In this document: positions 28,530 through 37,245 of the stretch, piece by piece | How the letters are laid out: every line of letters begins with the position of its first letter | Position numbering within the stretch: the first letter of the stretch is position 1 | Assembly (NCBI GenBank): GCA_018669475.1 | Contig: JABHCC010000163.1 | Location: 1 to 64,000 of the forward strand | Direction: 5' to 3' | DNA length: 64,000 nucleotides | DNA from: Bacteroidota bacterium | Lineage (GTDB): Bacteria; Bacteroidota; Bacteroidia; Bacteroidales; UBA12481 | Notes under the pieces: generated by a model | The model's database searches: none | What the model was told of the DNA's origin: nothing | What the model saw: the letters and a program-made list of their open reading frames with translations, nothing else | Translations under genes and position numbers: made by a program

Positions 28530-29792
28530 ATGGACAAACGTACCTTTCTCAAAAAACTTGGTCTCCTAAGCCTGGCTGCAGCACCATCAGCCTATGGAAT
28601 TGACAAATGGGTAGATATCCATTCTGACATACCAGCCTCAAAACTTGCCTCCAATGAAGATTTCTGGGCAGGCATCCGGCAGGGATACAGATTGAAGCCT
28701 GATTACATTAATCTGGAGAACGGATTCTATTGTATTCAACCCACAGAAGTACTTGAGAAACACATCCGTCATATCCGGGAGGTGAATTACCAGGGATCAT
28801 ATTATATGCGGACGGTTCAATTGGAAAACAGAAGAAAAGTTATTAAAAAGCTAGCTGATCTCACGGGCTGTTCTACTGAAGAGCTGGCACTTACCAGGAA
28901 TACTACTGAGTCACTAGACATGATAATTGGTGGCTTCCCATGGAAGGCCGGGGACGAAGCTATTATGGCAGAACAGGATTATGGGGCTATGCTGAATATG
29001 TTCGATCAGGTGGCCGAACAATATGGAGTTGTGAATAAGAGGATTATGGTGCCAAATCACCCCAAATCTGATGAGGAGATTGTTAAGATATATGAAGATG
29101 CTATTACCGATAAAACCCGCATGATAATGGTTTGTCACATGATTAATATTACCGGACACATTCTGCCGGTAAGAAAGATCTGTGATATGGCCCATAAATA
29201 TGATGTTCAGGTTTTGGTTGATGGTGCTCATGCAGTGGCTCATTTTCATTTTAAAATTGAGGATCTCAATTGTGATTATTATGGTGCCAGTTTACACAAG
29301 TGGCTGAGTGTACCGCTTGGATCCGGAATGCTTTATGTGAGGAAAAAGCGAATTAAAGATATACAGCCTTTCATGGCAGAAGGTAAACGGAATAAGGACG
29401 ATATTACGAGACTGGCGCATATCGGCACCAAACCCGTACATACTGACCTTACTATACCTGATGCTATTGACTATTATAATATGATTGGTCCGGCCCGAAA
29501 AGAGGAACGCCTGCGGTATCTTCAAACATACTGGACAAGTAAAGTAAGGGATTTACCCAACGTGATCGTAAATACTTCAGCTGATCCGCAACGTGCATGT
29601 GGGATTGCCAATGTTGGAATTAAGGGGATGAATCCGAGTGACTTATCAAAACTGCTCATGGATAAATACAAGGTGTACCAGGTGGCCATTAACCGTCCGG
29701 GAGTGGTTGGTTGCAGAATCACTCCAAATGTATACACTACTCTGGATGAATTGGATACCTTCGTGGCAGCCTTGAAGGAGATAGCTAAATAA
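28530..29792 (+). CDS. Class V PLP-dependent enzyme with export-type leader
   Basis: 420 aa. The fold-type I class V pattern is clear: LTRNTTESLD, the DGAHAVAHF loop, and the Schiff-base Lys257 in SLHKW. It is closest to the isopenicillin N epimerase-like / cysteine-desulfurase-like group. The N-terminus DKRTFLKKLGLLSLAAAPSAYG resembles a Tat leader (KR instead of RR) with an AxA-like end, which suggests export. PLP enzymes are usually cytoplasmic, though Tat-exported members exist. The substrate is unknown. It is divergent from the sulfatase and convergent with the next gene. Confidence 0.85.
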   Translation: MDKRTFLKKLGLLSLAAAPSAYGIDKWVDIHSDIPASKLASNEDFWAGIRQGYRLKPDYINLENGFYCIQPTEVLEKHIRHIREVNYQGSYYMRTVQLENRRKVIKKLADLTGCSTEELALTRNTTESLDMIIGGFPWKAGDEAIMAEQDYGAMLNMFDQVAEQYGVVNKRIMVPNHPKSDEEIVKIYEDAITDKTRMIMVCHMINITGHILPVRKICDMAHKYDVQVLVDGAHAVAHFHFKIEDLNCDYYGASLHKWLSVPLGSGMLYVRKKRIKDIQPFMAEGKRNKDDITRLAHIGTKPVHTDLTIPDAIDYYNMIGPARKEERLRYLQTYWTSKVRDLPNVIVNTSADPQRACGIANVGIKGMNPSDLSKLLMDKYKVYQVAINRPGVVGCRITPNVYTTLDELDTFVAALKEIAK

Positions 29793-29830
29793 GCAAACAG
29801 CCAAATAGCCATTCCAATAATAATGGATAG

Positions 29831-29849
29831 CCCCAAATAAACATTGGGG
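29831..29849. other. Short hairpin after class V enzyme gene
   Basis: CCCCAA (29831-29836) and TTGGGG (29844-29849) can pair with a 7-nt loop, 40 bp downstream of the class V gene. There is no T-tract on either strand, so a terminator role is weakly supported. Confidence 0.3.
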
Positions 29850-29895
29850 ATTACACAAAAGATGCAGAGGATTATTAAAAGATAATTCTTGTTTG

Positions 29896-29915
29896 AATCT
29901 TAACAAGACCTCCAT
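29896..29915 (+). repeat. Left 20-bp inverted repeat flanking CotH-FISUMP gene
   Basis: AATCTTAACAAGACCTCCAT faces inward toward the chimeric gene. It matches the reverse complement of 30804-30823 at 19 of 20 positions. It lies between the class V gene and the chimera's stop codon. Confidence 0.6.
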
Positions 29916-29950
29916 ACAATCTTAATTGTTGCAGCTCTACCAGGATGTAA

Positions 29951-30748
29951 TTATTCATCTTGAACACATCTAACCGAATATCCATCGTCACGTCCATAAT
30001 CACCTCGGTATATTGAACTTGTGTGATCATGAAAAACACGATTATACGCTGTTACTACACCTGTGGTGGTTGAAGTCCAAAAATTAGCTGAAGAATGAGC
30101 CCCAATAAATCCGCCTGAATAATTGAACAGTCCACAATACCGATCAATACGATCGCATTTAAAAAGAACTCCTGAACTTTCGTTAAAATGTTTCGTTAGA
30201 AATTGCTTATTTATAGACTCCAAATTGACGTAAAGACCCAAATATTGACCTTGAACATTCAACTTAATTAGATTAGCTTCAAGAGTTGGTAAATATTTCC
30301 TGTATACATTGCTTGAAACGATTTCCTTGACAAATGTGGGATCCAACCAGGCGTTAGCTAATTTCATTTTTTTATAGCCAAATAGGTTCTGCCCCCCAAC
30401 AATATCATTCATATCAATGTTATAGGGGACTTTGGGATTTCCGCCATTATTTGGTTGGCAAAAAGTTGAGTTTCCTCTATAACGAACAGCAACACTATCA
30501 TACAGTTCTCCATTTAAAAATAATTTAGCAGGAAGCCTATAGTCTGAATCATTGTACCATGAATTCACCAGTACATAATGATAATCTGGATCATAAAACT
30601 CTATATAGATTTCTCGAATAGAATCCTCGTCAAACAGACCTCCGGAGATATCATACAAATCTTGAGGGTTATAAAAAGTTTGCTGGGCTGGTGCTGGTTT
30701 TACTGATAAAATTGCCAGGGTAAGAATAAAAGTAATCATCATCTTCAT
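29951..30748 (-). CDS. CotH kinase-like N-terminal half fused to a FISUMP C-terminus
   Basis: 265 aa with a signal peptide (about 1-22). Residues 24-200 follow the start of the CotH protein-kinase fold: VAVRYRGNST, KKMKLANAW and GLYVNLESINKQFL, ending LFKCDR. The second half of CotH, with its catalytic Asp residues, is absent. From about residue 207 (GLFNYSGGFIG) to the end (RGDYGRDDGYSVRCVQDE) it is the C-terminal part of the Fibrobacter major paralogous (FISUMP) domain. The switch falls near 30128-30150. CotH proteins phosphorylate secreted proteins; this one is unlikely to be catalytic. It may be an expressed chimera or a deletion product. It is flanked by 20-bp inverted repeats. Confidence 0.75.
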   Translation of the reverse strand: MKMMITFILTLAILSVKPAPAQQTFYNPQDLYDISGGLFDEDSIREIYIEFYDPDYHYVLVNSWYNDSDYRLPAKLFLNGELYDSVAVRYRGNSTFCQPNNGGNPKVPYNIDMNDIVGGQNLFGYKKMKLANAWLDPTFVKEIVSSNVYRKYLPTLEANLIKLNVQGQYLGLYVNLESINKQFLTKHFNESSGVLFKCDRIDRYCGLFNYSGGFIGAHSSANFWTSTTTGVVTAYNRVFHDHTSSIYRGDYGRDDGYSVRCVQDE

Positions 30749-30803
30749 GGTGCAGTATTTCAGGCAAGATACTGTTGAGTCAGGATTGACAAGTCAGGAA
30801 TTA

Positions 30804-30823
30804 ATGGAGTTCTTGTTAAGATT
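30804..30823 (-). repeat. Right 20-bp inverted repeat flanking CotH-FISUMP gene
   Basis: On the minus strand AATCTTAACAAGAACTCCAT, one mismatch to the left copy. It lies 55 bp upstream of the chimera's start codon. With the left copy it bounds a segment of about 930 bp. Confidence 0.6.
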
Positions 30824-30853
30824 TAGTGAAGAAGAAATCCCCTCCCATAGTTC

Positions 30854-32569
30854 TTATTTTTCATTTTGGGGAATTTCAATTGTATCGTTCCAGAATGAGT
30901 GACCTCGGCTGGATATTGACACCTGTATGACAGAAAGAGTGGAAATGGGATATCCTGATGATACCCGCAATTTAAATTCTGTTTTACATGTTGCAGTCAT
31001 CCCAGGATAAATTAACGGGCAAGCTGAAGTCTTTTTCAAGATCTCTATTTCGTCAATATTTGAAAAAAGGTCAACTGTAAGCTCATCTGTATTGATTACC
31101 TGTCCACTATTCTTTAACTCTAAAGAAAAGCTTAACAAGAGGTCGTTATTTATAGCAACCTCACTTTTCGTTATAGAAATTCCAGCCACTGCCACCGGAC
31201 CAAATGTGGCTATTGACCTACAATCCTGTCCACTAATGAATTGTTCGTTTAGATCATGATTGTGACTTACAATTCTTACTTGAAACAAATCTTCAAAACC
31301 CAGATGTTTGAAATAATTACCGTAATAGCCATCGCCAGCTGCTCCGTCATCATGTTCCCCATCATCGAACAATTGCAATTCTATTATTTTTCCTGATGCC
31401 TGACCTTTTAATTGGGCAGTTATGACAACATTATGTTTATGATGATTAATAATATTGCTCAGAATTAAGCAAGAATCATTCCTTGATTGGAGGGAGTATT
31501 TTGACAAGTGGGTTTTCAGAGAATAAATGGGTGCCTTTACAGGAGTGTATATACTTACAGAAGGGGTGTTTGCAGATAGGCTACCAATAGTCTGAGAATT
31601 AGCATCAACACCTCCCATAAGGTAAATGTTTCCATCTAGCCCATGGGCTGTCATTGATGATAATCCAGTATACATTGACGATACTTCTTGCCAATAATTA
31701 GTTTGAGGGTCAAATAGAAAGACAGCCGATGAGGTTTCTTTTTGCTTGTATGATTTTATTGGGCTCTTCTGACCTCCAAAAACGTATATAATGCCATCAA
31801 AAGAACAGGCTGCTACCCTAGAAAGTTTTATAGGTAGCATTGATGAATTTTCACTCCATGAATTTGTCTCAATATCGTATTTGAAAACTGTTTGGATTGG
31901 TAAATCCCAATGGTCAGGGGTGCCACCAAAAAGATATATAGTTTTATCAATTAATACTGCAGTACTATTGGCTATTGGAATTGGCACAGGTGCCAGTTGG
32001 CTCCAGATTTTGCTTCGCATATTAAACTTCTGAAGGTCATTTGTTGATGAACCCACATCGAATGTTCCGCCAATGATGAACAATTCATCTCCTGAGATAC
32101 AAGAGGCAAATCCATATCTACCAGTTATATTACGGCTGCTGATTTCAATCGGAATCCCCAAGCTCCACTCGCCAGATTCGGTGTGTAAAACATCAACCCT
32201 GTTTTCGATAAAATGATGATTCATATCTCCCAGTCCTCCCACAACGAAAATCTCCTTTCCCCATAATTCACAAGACAGATGTCCACGTGGGTGCGGTAAA
32301 TCTGAGTATTTTCTTGACCAGGAGTTATGTTGAACATTATAAACAAGAACGCCACCATATATGCGGCTATATTGCGTATTATTCTCAACTGGTATGTAAC
32401 CACCAATCAACAATATTTGGCCATCAACAGCGGCGGATGAAAACGCAATGACAAATTCAGGAATCTCAGATACTTTTTCCTTCCAACTCCCAATTTGCCC
32501 TTTTAGCTTATTGGTTTGAAAAACCAATAAGAAAACAATTATTCCGTATATTAATCTGTATTTATTCAA
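30854..32569 (-). CDS. Secreted Kelch-repeat protein, second of a tandem pair
   Basis: 571 aa. The signal peptide ends near NKLKGQIG. Residues 25-345 hold about six Kelch blades (LIGGYIP, VVGGLGD, IIGGTFD, LFGGTPD, VFGGQKS, LMGGVDA). After it, a beta-domain carries a Ca-binding-like DDGEHDDGAAGDGYYGNYF (about 410-430). A last domain resembles an Ig/CARDB fold. No T9SS tail is visible. It is a paralogue of the preceding gene, whose stop overlaps its start by 8 bp, so translation may be coupled. A secreted binding or adhesion role is likely, but no ligand can be named. Confidence 0.85.
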   Translation of the reverse strand: MNKYRLIYGIIVFLLVFQTNKLKGQIGSWKEKVSEIPEFVIAFSSAAVDGQILLIGGYIPVENNTQYSRIYGGVLVYNVQHNSWSRKYSDLPHPRGHLSCELWGKEIFVVGGLGDMNHHFIENRVDVLHTESGEWSLGIPIEISSRNITGRYGFASCISGDELFIIGGTFDVGSSTNDLQKFNMRSKIWSQLAPVPIPIANSTAVLIDKTIYLFGGTPDHWDLPIQTVFKYDIETNSWSENSSMLPIKLSRVAACSFDGIIYVFGGQKSPIKSYKQKETSSAVFLFDPQTNYWQEVSSMYTGLSSMTAHGLDGNIYLMGGVDANSQTIGSLSANTPSVSIYTPVKAPIYSLKTHLSKYSLQSRNDSCLILSNIINHHKHNVVITAQLKGQASGKIIELQLFDDGEHDDGAAGDGYYGNYFKHLGFEDLFQVRIVSHNHDLNEQFISGQDCRSIATFGPVAVAGISITKSEVAINNDLLLSFSLELKNSGQVINTDELTVDLFSNIDEIEILKKTSACPLIYPGMTATCKTEFKLRVSSGYPISTLSVIQVSISSRGHSFWNDTIEIPQNEK

Positions 32570-34241
32570 ACCTTAATATATCGTGCCAAAAGGAGTTGCC
32601 ATTTGATTGTATAGACACATATATTTCAATGGGTCTTTTTGTCCGGAAACCTGATGATATTATTAGCTTGCCTTTTGAGCTTGCGTTTACAGTCTCACCA
32701 GGTAAAATGTCTCCAATCAGCAGTTGCTTCGACAGTAGGGCAATATTCGGGTCTGCGCAAAACAATTCCACCTCAACACCCTCTGCTTTTCTTATTTTTC
32801 CATTATTCCTGATCCCAAAAGAGAAAGAGACAGTATCAGGAGATATGGATTCCCCAATCTTGAGCTCCATGGAAGACGAGTCATCAACTTTAAGCGGCCC
32901 TATGGTAGTAAATGGTCTCTCAATTCCCGAACTGGTGAAGATCCTGTCTCCATTTATATCAGTTGTAATTACCTCAATGTAATATATATCCTCATGCGAT
33001 AGATTACCAATCCATCCGCCATATACACCATCAGAAGTATGATAATCATTATGCAAACCATCATCATGGAGTTGAACTGATTTCTCAATGTTATTAGCAC
33101 TATTCTTCAGATTAATATGGGCTGTAAATAATCGCTCTTTGTGATTGATAAACGAAGTTCTAAAAAACAATGAATCGGTTTGGTGTAGATAGGTATTACT
33201 TATCTCTCTATGAATTGCTACGACTGGGTTAGAAGTTGCCATATATTTAATGTTGACACTTCCTTTTGAGTAAGTTCCGTCTATTTGTCCAGGAGTCATA
33301 ATAGCACACATACTTAGAAATTCATTCTCTTTCACATGAATAGCTGTTGTATTTGCTCTATAAGGGAACGAACAAACTTCAAAAACTGCTTTTGATTGAG
33401 GATCATAGACCGTCATTTTGGTGTTGTAAGTATTGACCCTTAATTCCGGATCAAGACCAGTAATACCACCAGCGATATAAATAAAATTATTATATACCCA
33501 TGTTGCATGGCCATATAATCCTTTGGGATGAGCAGCTGGTCCTGTCTGCCAGGAATTGGTTTGGATATCATAAATCTCGAAATATGGAATTATATCCCCA
33601 CTGGATGTCACCCCCCCCAAAGCATAGATTTTTCCATTCAAATAACATACCGATAAGCTCCCCCTAGCTGTTGGCATATCTGCCTTTTTCTCCCAGATCT
33701 TTGATACTGGATCATACGCCTCTACTGTAGATATTCCTTGACTGGTTCGATCAAAGCCTCCGATAACATAGATCTGCCCTTCTACGATACAAGAGCCAGA
33801 GCCATAACGCCTTGATGATAGCCTAATTGGGTCTGGATCCCAGCTGTCTAAGAGCAGATCAAAGACTTCAATATCATCATATCTCAAAATTAAGGGCCAT
33901 CCTGATGAGCCTCCAATAACATATAGTTTATTGTTAAGCACTTCGATGCTGGAGTGTGCCCTGGGGCTTGGCATTTTAATTTTTGAAATATCCCACCTTT
34001 TGGTCATGAGGTCATACACTTCAATTGAAGCACTCCCAAAACCCAAATTGGTAGTTGAATCTGTTACGTATCCGCCAAGCACGTATACCTTTCCGTTATA
34101 GAACGCCGAAGAGAACTGCTCCTTAGCTCTCGGGTTTGCTGGACCAGCAACTGACCATTGTCCATTTTGTCCAGCCAGATTATTTGTCATATACCCAAGA
34201 AAGGAAAGACTAAAAAAGAAAATAAAGCATAATTTCTTCAT
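32562..34241 (-). CDS. Secreted Kelch-repeat protein, first of a tandem pair
   Basis: 559 aa with a signal peptide (MKKLCFIFFFSLSFLGYMTN). Kelch blades include VLGGYVT, VIGGSSG, VIGGFDR, ALGGVTS and IAGGITG (about 50-290). The same C-terminal architecture as its neighbour follows, with DDGLHNDYHTSDGVYGGW (about 390-410) and a final beta-domain. It is transcribed away from the OmpR-type kinase gene, from which it is separated by a 163-bp region holding phased CTTAAC-type repeats, so the pair may be a target of that system. Function unknown. Confidence 0.85.
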   Translation of the reverse strand: MKKLCFIFFFSLSFLGYMTNNLAGQNGQWSVAGPANPRAKEQFSSAFYNGKVYVLGGYVTDSTTNLGFGSASIEVYDLMTKRWDISKIKMPSPRAHSSIEVLNNKLYVIGGSSGWPLILRYDDIEVFDLLLDSWDPDPIRLSSRRYGSGSCIVEGQIYVIGGFDRTSQGISTVEAYDPVSKIWEKKADMPTARGSLSVCYLNGKIYALGGVTSSGDIIPYFEIYDIQTNSWQTGPAAHPKGLYGHATWVYNNFIYIAGGITGLDPELRVNTYNTKMTVYDPQSKAVFEVCSFPYRANTTAIHVKENEFLSMCAIMTPGQIDGTYSKGSVNIKYMATSNPVVAIHREISNTYLHQTDSLFFRTSFINHKERLFTAHINLKNSANNIEKSVQLHDDGLHNDYHTSDGVYGGWIGNLSHEDIYYIEVITTDINGDRIFTSSGIERPFTTIGPLKVDDSSSMELKIGESISPDTVSFSFGIRNNGKIRKAEGVEVELFCADPNIALLSKQLLIGDILPGETVNASSKGKLIISSGFRTKRPIEIYVSIQSNGNSFWHDILRFE

Positions 34242-34317
34242 AAATTGTGGTATCGTATCAAGCTGAGCTAAGTAAAAATATGAGGAAAGACTAGAACAAT
34301 GGTGCTTTATACAAATT

Positions 34318-34360
34318 CTTAACCAAATCTTGACAAATCAGATAATAAACTTAACAATCA
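34318..34360. promoter_or_regulatory. Helically phased CTTRAC repeats, candidate OmpR-type operator
   Basis: CTTAACCAAAT (34318-34328), CTTGACAAATC (34329-34339) and CTTAACAATCA (34350-34360) lie 11 and 21 bp apart. This is one and two helical turns, the pattern of direct-repeat sites bound by OmpR/PhoB-type regulators. They sit between the Kelch operon and the kinase gene of an OmpR-type pair. Confidence 0.5.
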
Positions 34361-34404
34361 AATATAATTAATTGGCCACTTTAGCATGATAACCAATTTC
34401 CAGT

Positions 34405-36522
34405 ATGGCTCTTTTCAAACCGCAAGGAAAACATAAGCGAAAAATTCTTTTTTACTCTCTGGCAATGATCCTTCCCGGAATCATTCTCAGTATTGTGGCT
34501 TTTAGAGGCATCATTGGGAATATGGCTATGGCAGAAAAAAATCAGACACAAAAACTCGCCAATATCAGTCAAAAATTCTGCGAAGATCTGGAAAAATCAT
34601 TCTTAAGAAGTTCCACCGAGTTTCCACCAGATGAATTGTACTATGATGCAGGGTTTTCAAAATTCAAGGAGCCAACAAAGGGTATTGAATTTCTGAACGA
34701 CAAGAGATTTGTAAGCATAAGCACATGGTTACCAGACACCGGGCTTTATATCCTGAATAATAATATTCTGTTTGTTCCAAATATGTATTGGAATGGTCAT
34801 CATCAAAAAATCTCTTCAATTTCATTACACTCATGGAGCATGAAAGAAGAGTTTGAAAACAACAACCTTTATGAAGCTCTGAAAAAAAATAAACAAGTAT
34901 TCCAGGATTCTTCCAGTAATATCATGTTGCAGATTCAATCTCTAATGAGCCAGGCCAGAATTCAACGCAAATTGAATCAAATTCGAGAGGTCAAACGATT
35001 GTATAGAGATATATTTGAATTAAGCAAAAATCCAGAAATCCTGTCTCTGCAGGATACAATTCCCAGAAAGCTCATGGGGGATATAATTCTATCATGGATA
35101 AAAAGCAATGAATTTTTGAGCAATACACAAAATTTCAGCATACCAGCAATCGAAATCCTCGCTTTCCTTTCCTTACCTCAGACTTATTTGATCCAAAAGA
35201 ATTACATACTCTGTTTGCAAGAATGCCAAAATATGTTTGAAATTCTCAAGAATAGTCCACCTGAGCTTGCTATCGATATAGAAACAATTGAGGCACTATT
35301 GAAAAAAAGAGAAGGTGTCGTTCATAAGCATAACAAAATCATTCATCTAAGCGATCGAATAAATAGCATACTAACAAACGAGAATATTGATAGTGACGAC
35401 ATCAGCCAACATAATTTTGCGCAATATGAAGATTCAGTATCCTCATATACAGTATTTTCAATTGGTCAGAATGGTGAAAGAATGGCATTAATATTAGACT
35501 TGAAAGAGTATCTTAAAGAACACTCCAACAAATTCTTCAAGTCTCGACAGTATAAGAATTTGATTCATTGGCAAATAAAGGACGAACAAGAAAAGGTCAT
35601 TAATGCTGGAGCTGGCTTTAATCCTAAAACATCAAGCTATTCTAATACACCAATTAATCTGGGTATGTGGAGCTTACACCTGCAATACAATAATACGAGC
35701 TGGCTTCGAAGTGCTTTTTCAAGTAATCAGGGTATCTACTTTGCAGGTATATTATTTGTAATTCTGGGACTGGTGCTTGGTCTTATAATCACTTTACGTG
35801 GTCTTGCTCAGGAAAATAAATTAGCCCGATTAAAATCAGATTTCATTTCTTCAGTATCTCATGAATTAAAAAGCCCGGTGACCTCGATTCGTCAAATGAG
35901 TGAACTTCTGGAAAGGGGTAGGATTCAAAGTGAAGATCGCAAAAAAGAGTATTATTCTACAATGGTCGCTCAAAGTGAACGCTTGAGCCATGTAGTCGAG
36001 AATATTTTAGATTTTTCAAGGCTGGAATATGGCACTAAAAAGCTCAAACTTGAACCAACACGTGTAGACCGATTACTAAAAGACGTAATTGAAATTTTCG
36101 AAATCCGACTACGATTTACCGGATATAATTTGAAGTTTACCATTGATGAGAATATTCCCATTATGAATGTGGATCAAGAAGGCCTTAGGCAGGTATTCTA
36201 CAATTTGTTAGACAATGCTTACAAATATTCGGGGAAATCCAGAAATATTGATTTGGCTCTGGTCAAACTTGAGAATGGAATTCAAATATCCTTCCAGGAT
36301 TATGGAATAGGAATTCATCTAAAAGATCAAAAAAGAATTTTCGAACGATATTTTCGAAGCCATTTTGATAAAACCGAGGATATAAAAGGTAATGGTATTG
36401 GCCTGGCAATAGTATCTCAGGTTGTCAAATCACATCATGGTAAACTAGACGTAAAGAGCGAGTTAGGTAAAGGGAGCACATTCAGTGTAATTATTCCATT
36501 CTCTAAAACAACTTCAGTATGA
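34405..36522 (+). CDS. Membrane sensor histidine kinase of an OmpR-type system
   Basis: 705 aa. The first transmembrane helix is at about 14-32. A long periplasmic region without recognisable domain (about 33-445) includes helical stretches. The second helix is at about 448-468 (GIYFAGILFVILGLVLGLII). The cytoplasmic part has SSVSHELKSPVTSI with His486, N-box NLLDNAYKY and GNGIGLAIVSQVV. The stop overlaps the regulator ATG by 4 bp (ATGA), so the two are translationally coupled. The large unannotated sensor domain gives no ligand clue. Confidence 0.92.
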   Translation: MALFKPQGKHKRKILFYSLAMILPGIILSIVAFRGIIGNMAMAEKNQTQKLANISQKFCEDLEKSFLRSSTEFPPDELYYDAGFSKFKEPTKGIEFLNDKRFVSISTWLPDTGLYILNNNILFVPNMYWNGHHQKISSISLHSWSMKEEFENNNLYEALKKNKQVFQDSSSNIMLQIQSLMSQARIQRKLNQIREVKRLYRDIFELSKNPEILSLQDTIPRKLMGDIILSWIKSNEFLSNTQNFSIPAIEILAFLSLPQTYLIQKNYILCLQECQNMFEILKNSPPELAIDIETIEALLKKREGVVHKHNKIIHLSDRINSILTNENIDSDDISQHNFAQYEDSVSSYTVFSIGQNGERMALILDLKEYLKEHSNKFFKSRQYKNLIHWQIKDEQEKVINAGAGFNPKTSSYSNTPINLGMWSLHLQYNNTSWLRSAFSSNQGIYFAGILFVILGLVLGLIITLRGLAQENKLARLKSDFISSVSHELKSPVTSIRQMSELLERGRIQSEDRKKEYYSTMVAQSERLSHVVENILDFSRLEYGTKKLKLEPTRVDRLLKDVIEIFEIRLRFTGYNLKFTIDENIPIMNVDQEGLRQVFYNLLDNAYKYSGKSRNIDLALVKLENGIQISFQDYGIGIHLKDQKRIFERYFRSHFDKTEDIKGNGIGLAIVSQVVKSHHGKLDVKSELGKGSTFSVIIPFSKTTSV

Positions 36523-37202
36523 GAAAAATATTAATAATTGAAGATGACCCCGCAATACGGATGGCTTTGGAAGATGACTTCGTGGCGGAGGGGTATCAGG
36601 TGGAATCCGTTGATAATGGATCTGATGGGCTTAAAAAGGGGCAGGTGCCTGAATATGATATCATTCTGCTTGACTTAATGCTCCCCGATCTTTCCGGATT
36701 TGAAGTTTGTAAGCAAATTAGAGCAAAAGGAATTGGAACACCTATTATTATGTTGACTGCAAAAAGTCAGGATGTTGACAAAATATTGGGGCTGGAGATT
36801 GGGGCCGATGATTATGTAACAAAACCATTCAGCCCACGTGAGCTTCAAGCCAGAATAAATGCTGTGCTCAGGAGAACACTGACTAATAATCCAACCAGTG
36901 TTGTCTCCTTGTCAATTGGTCCTTTTATAATGGATCATGAAAAGCATGAGTTAACAAAGAACGGGCAGTCAATTTATTTAACAATTATCGAATACTCTCT
37001 TCTTCAATATTTAATTGAAAACCAGAATAAGGTTCTTCACCGAAATGATATATTAGATAATGTTTGGGGGCGTGAAGTTTATGTTACTCAAAGAACTGTA
37101 GATACGCATGTAGCAAGCCTCAGGAAAAAAATAGAATCCAAAACGGATTATCACCAGTGGATTGTTGCTGTAAGAGGAATTGGCTATAAGTTTTTAAGCT
37201 GA
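36519..37202 (+). CDS. OmpR/PhoB-family response regulator
   Basis: 227 aa. The receiver domain has IEDDP at 6-10, the phospho-acceptor Asp52 in ILLDLMLPD, Thr in LTAK and Lys in YVTKPF. The C-terminal winged helix ends in RTVDTHVASLRKKIE and VRGIGYKF, standard for OmpR/PhoB. It is coupled to the kinase by a 4-bp overlap. The CTTRAC repeats upstream of the kinase are its best candidate sites, including autoregulation. Confidence 0.95.
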   Translation: MRKILIIEDDPAIRMALEDDFVAEGYQVESVDNGSDGLKKGQVPEYDIILLDLMLPDLSGFEVCKQIRAKGIGTPIIMLTAKSQDVDKILGLEIGADDYVTKPFSPRELQARINAVLRRTLTNNPTSVVSLSIGPFIMDHEKHELTKNGQSIYLTIIEYSLLQYLIENQNKVLHRNDILDNVWGREVYVTQRTVDTHVASLRKKIESKTDYHQWIVAVRGIGYKFLS

Positions 37203-37245
37203 TTATCTTAAATAAACCTTTCCCGTTTTTGCCATGATATTGCAT

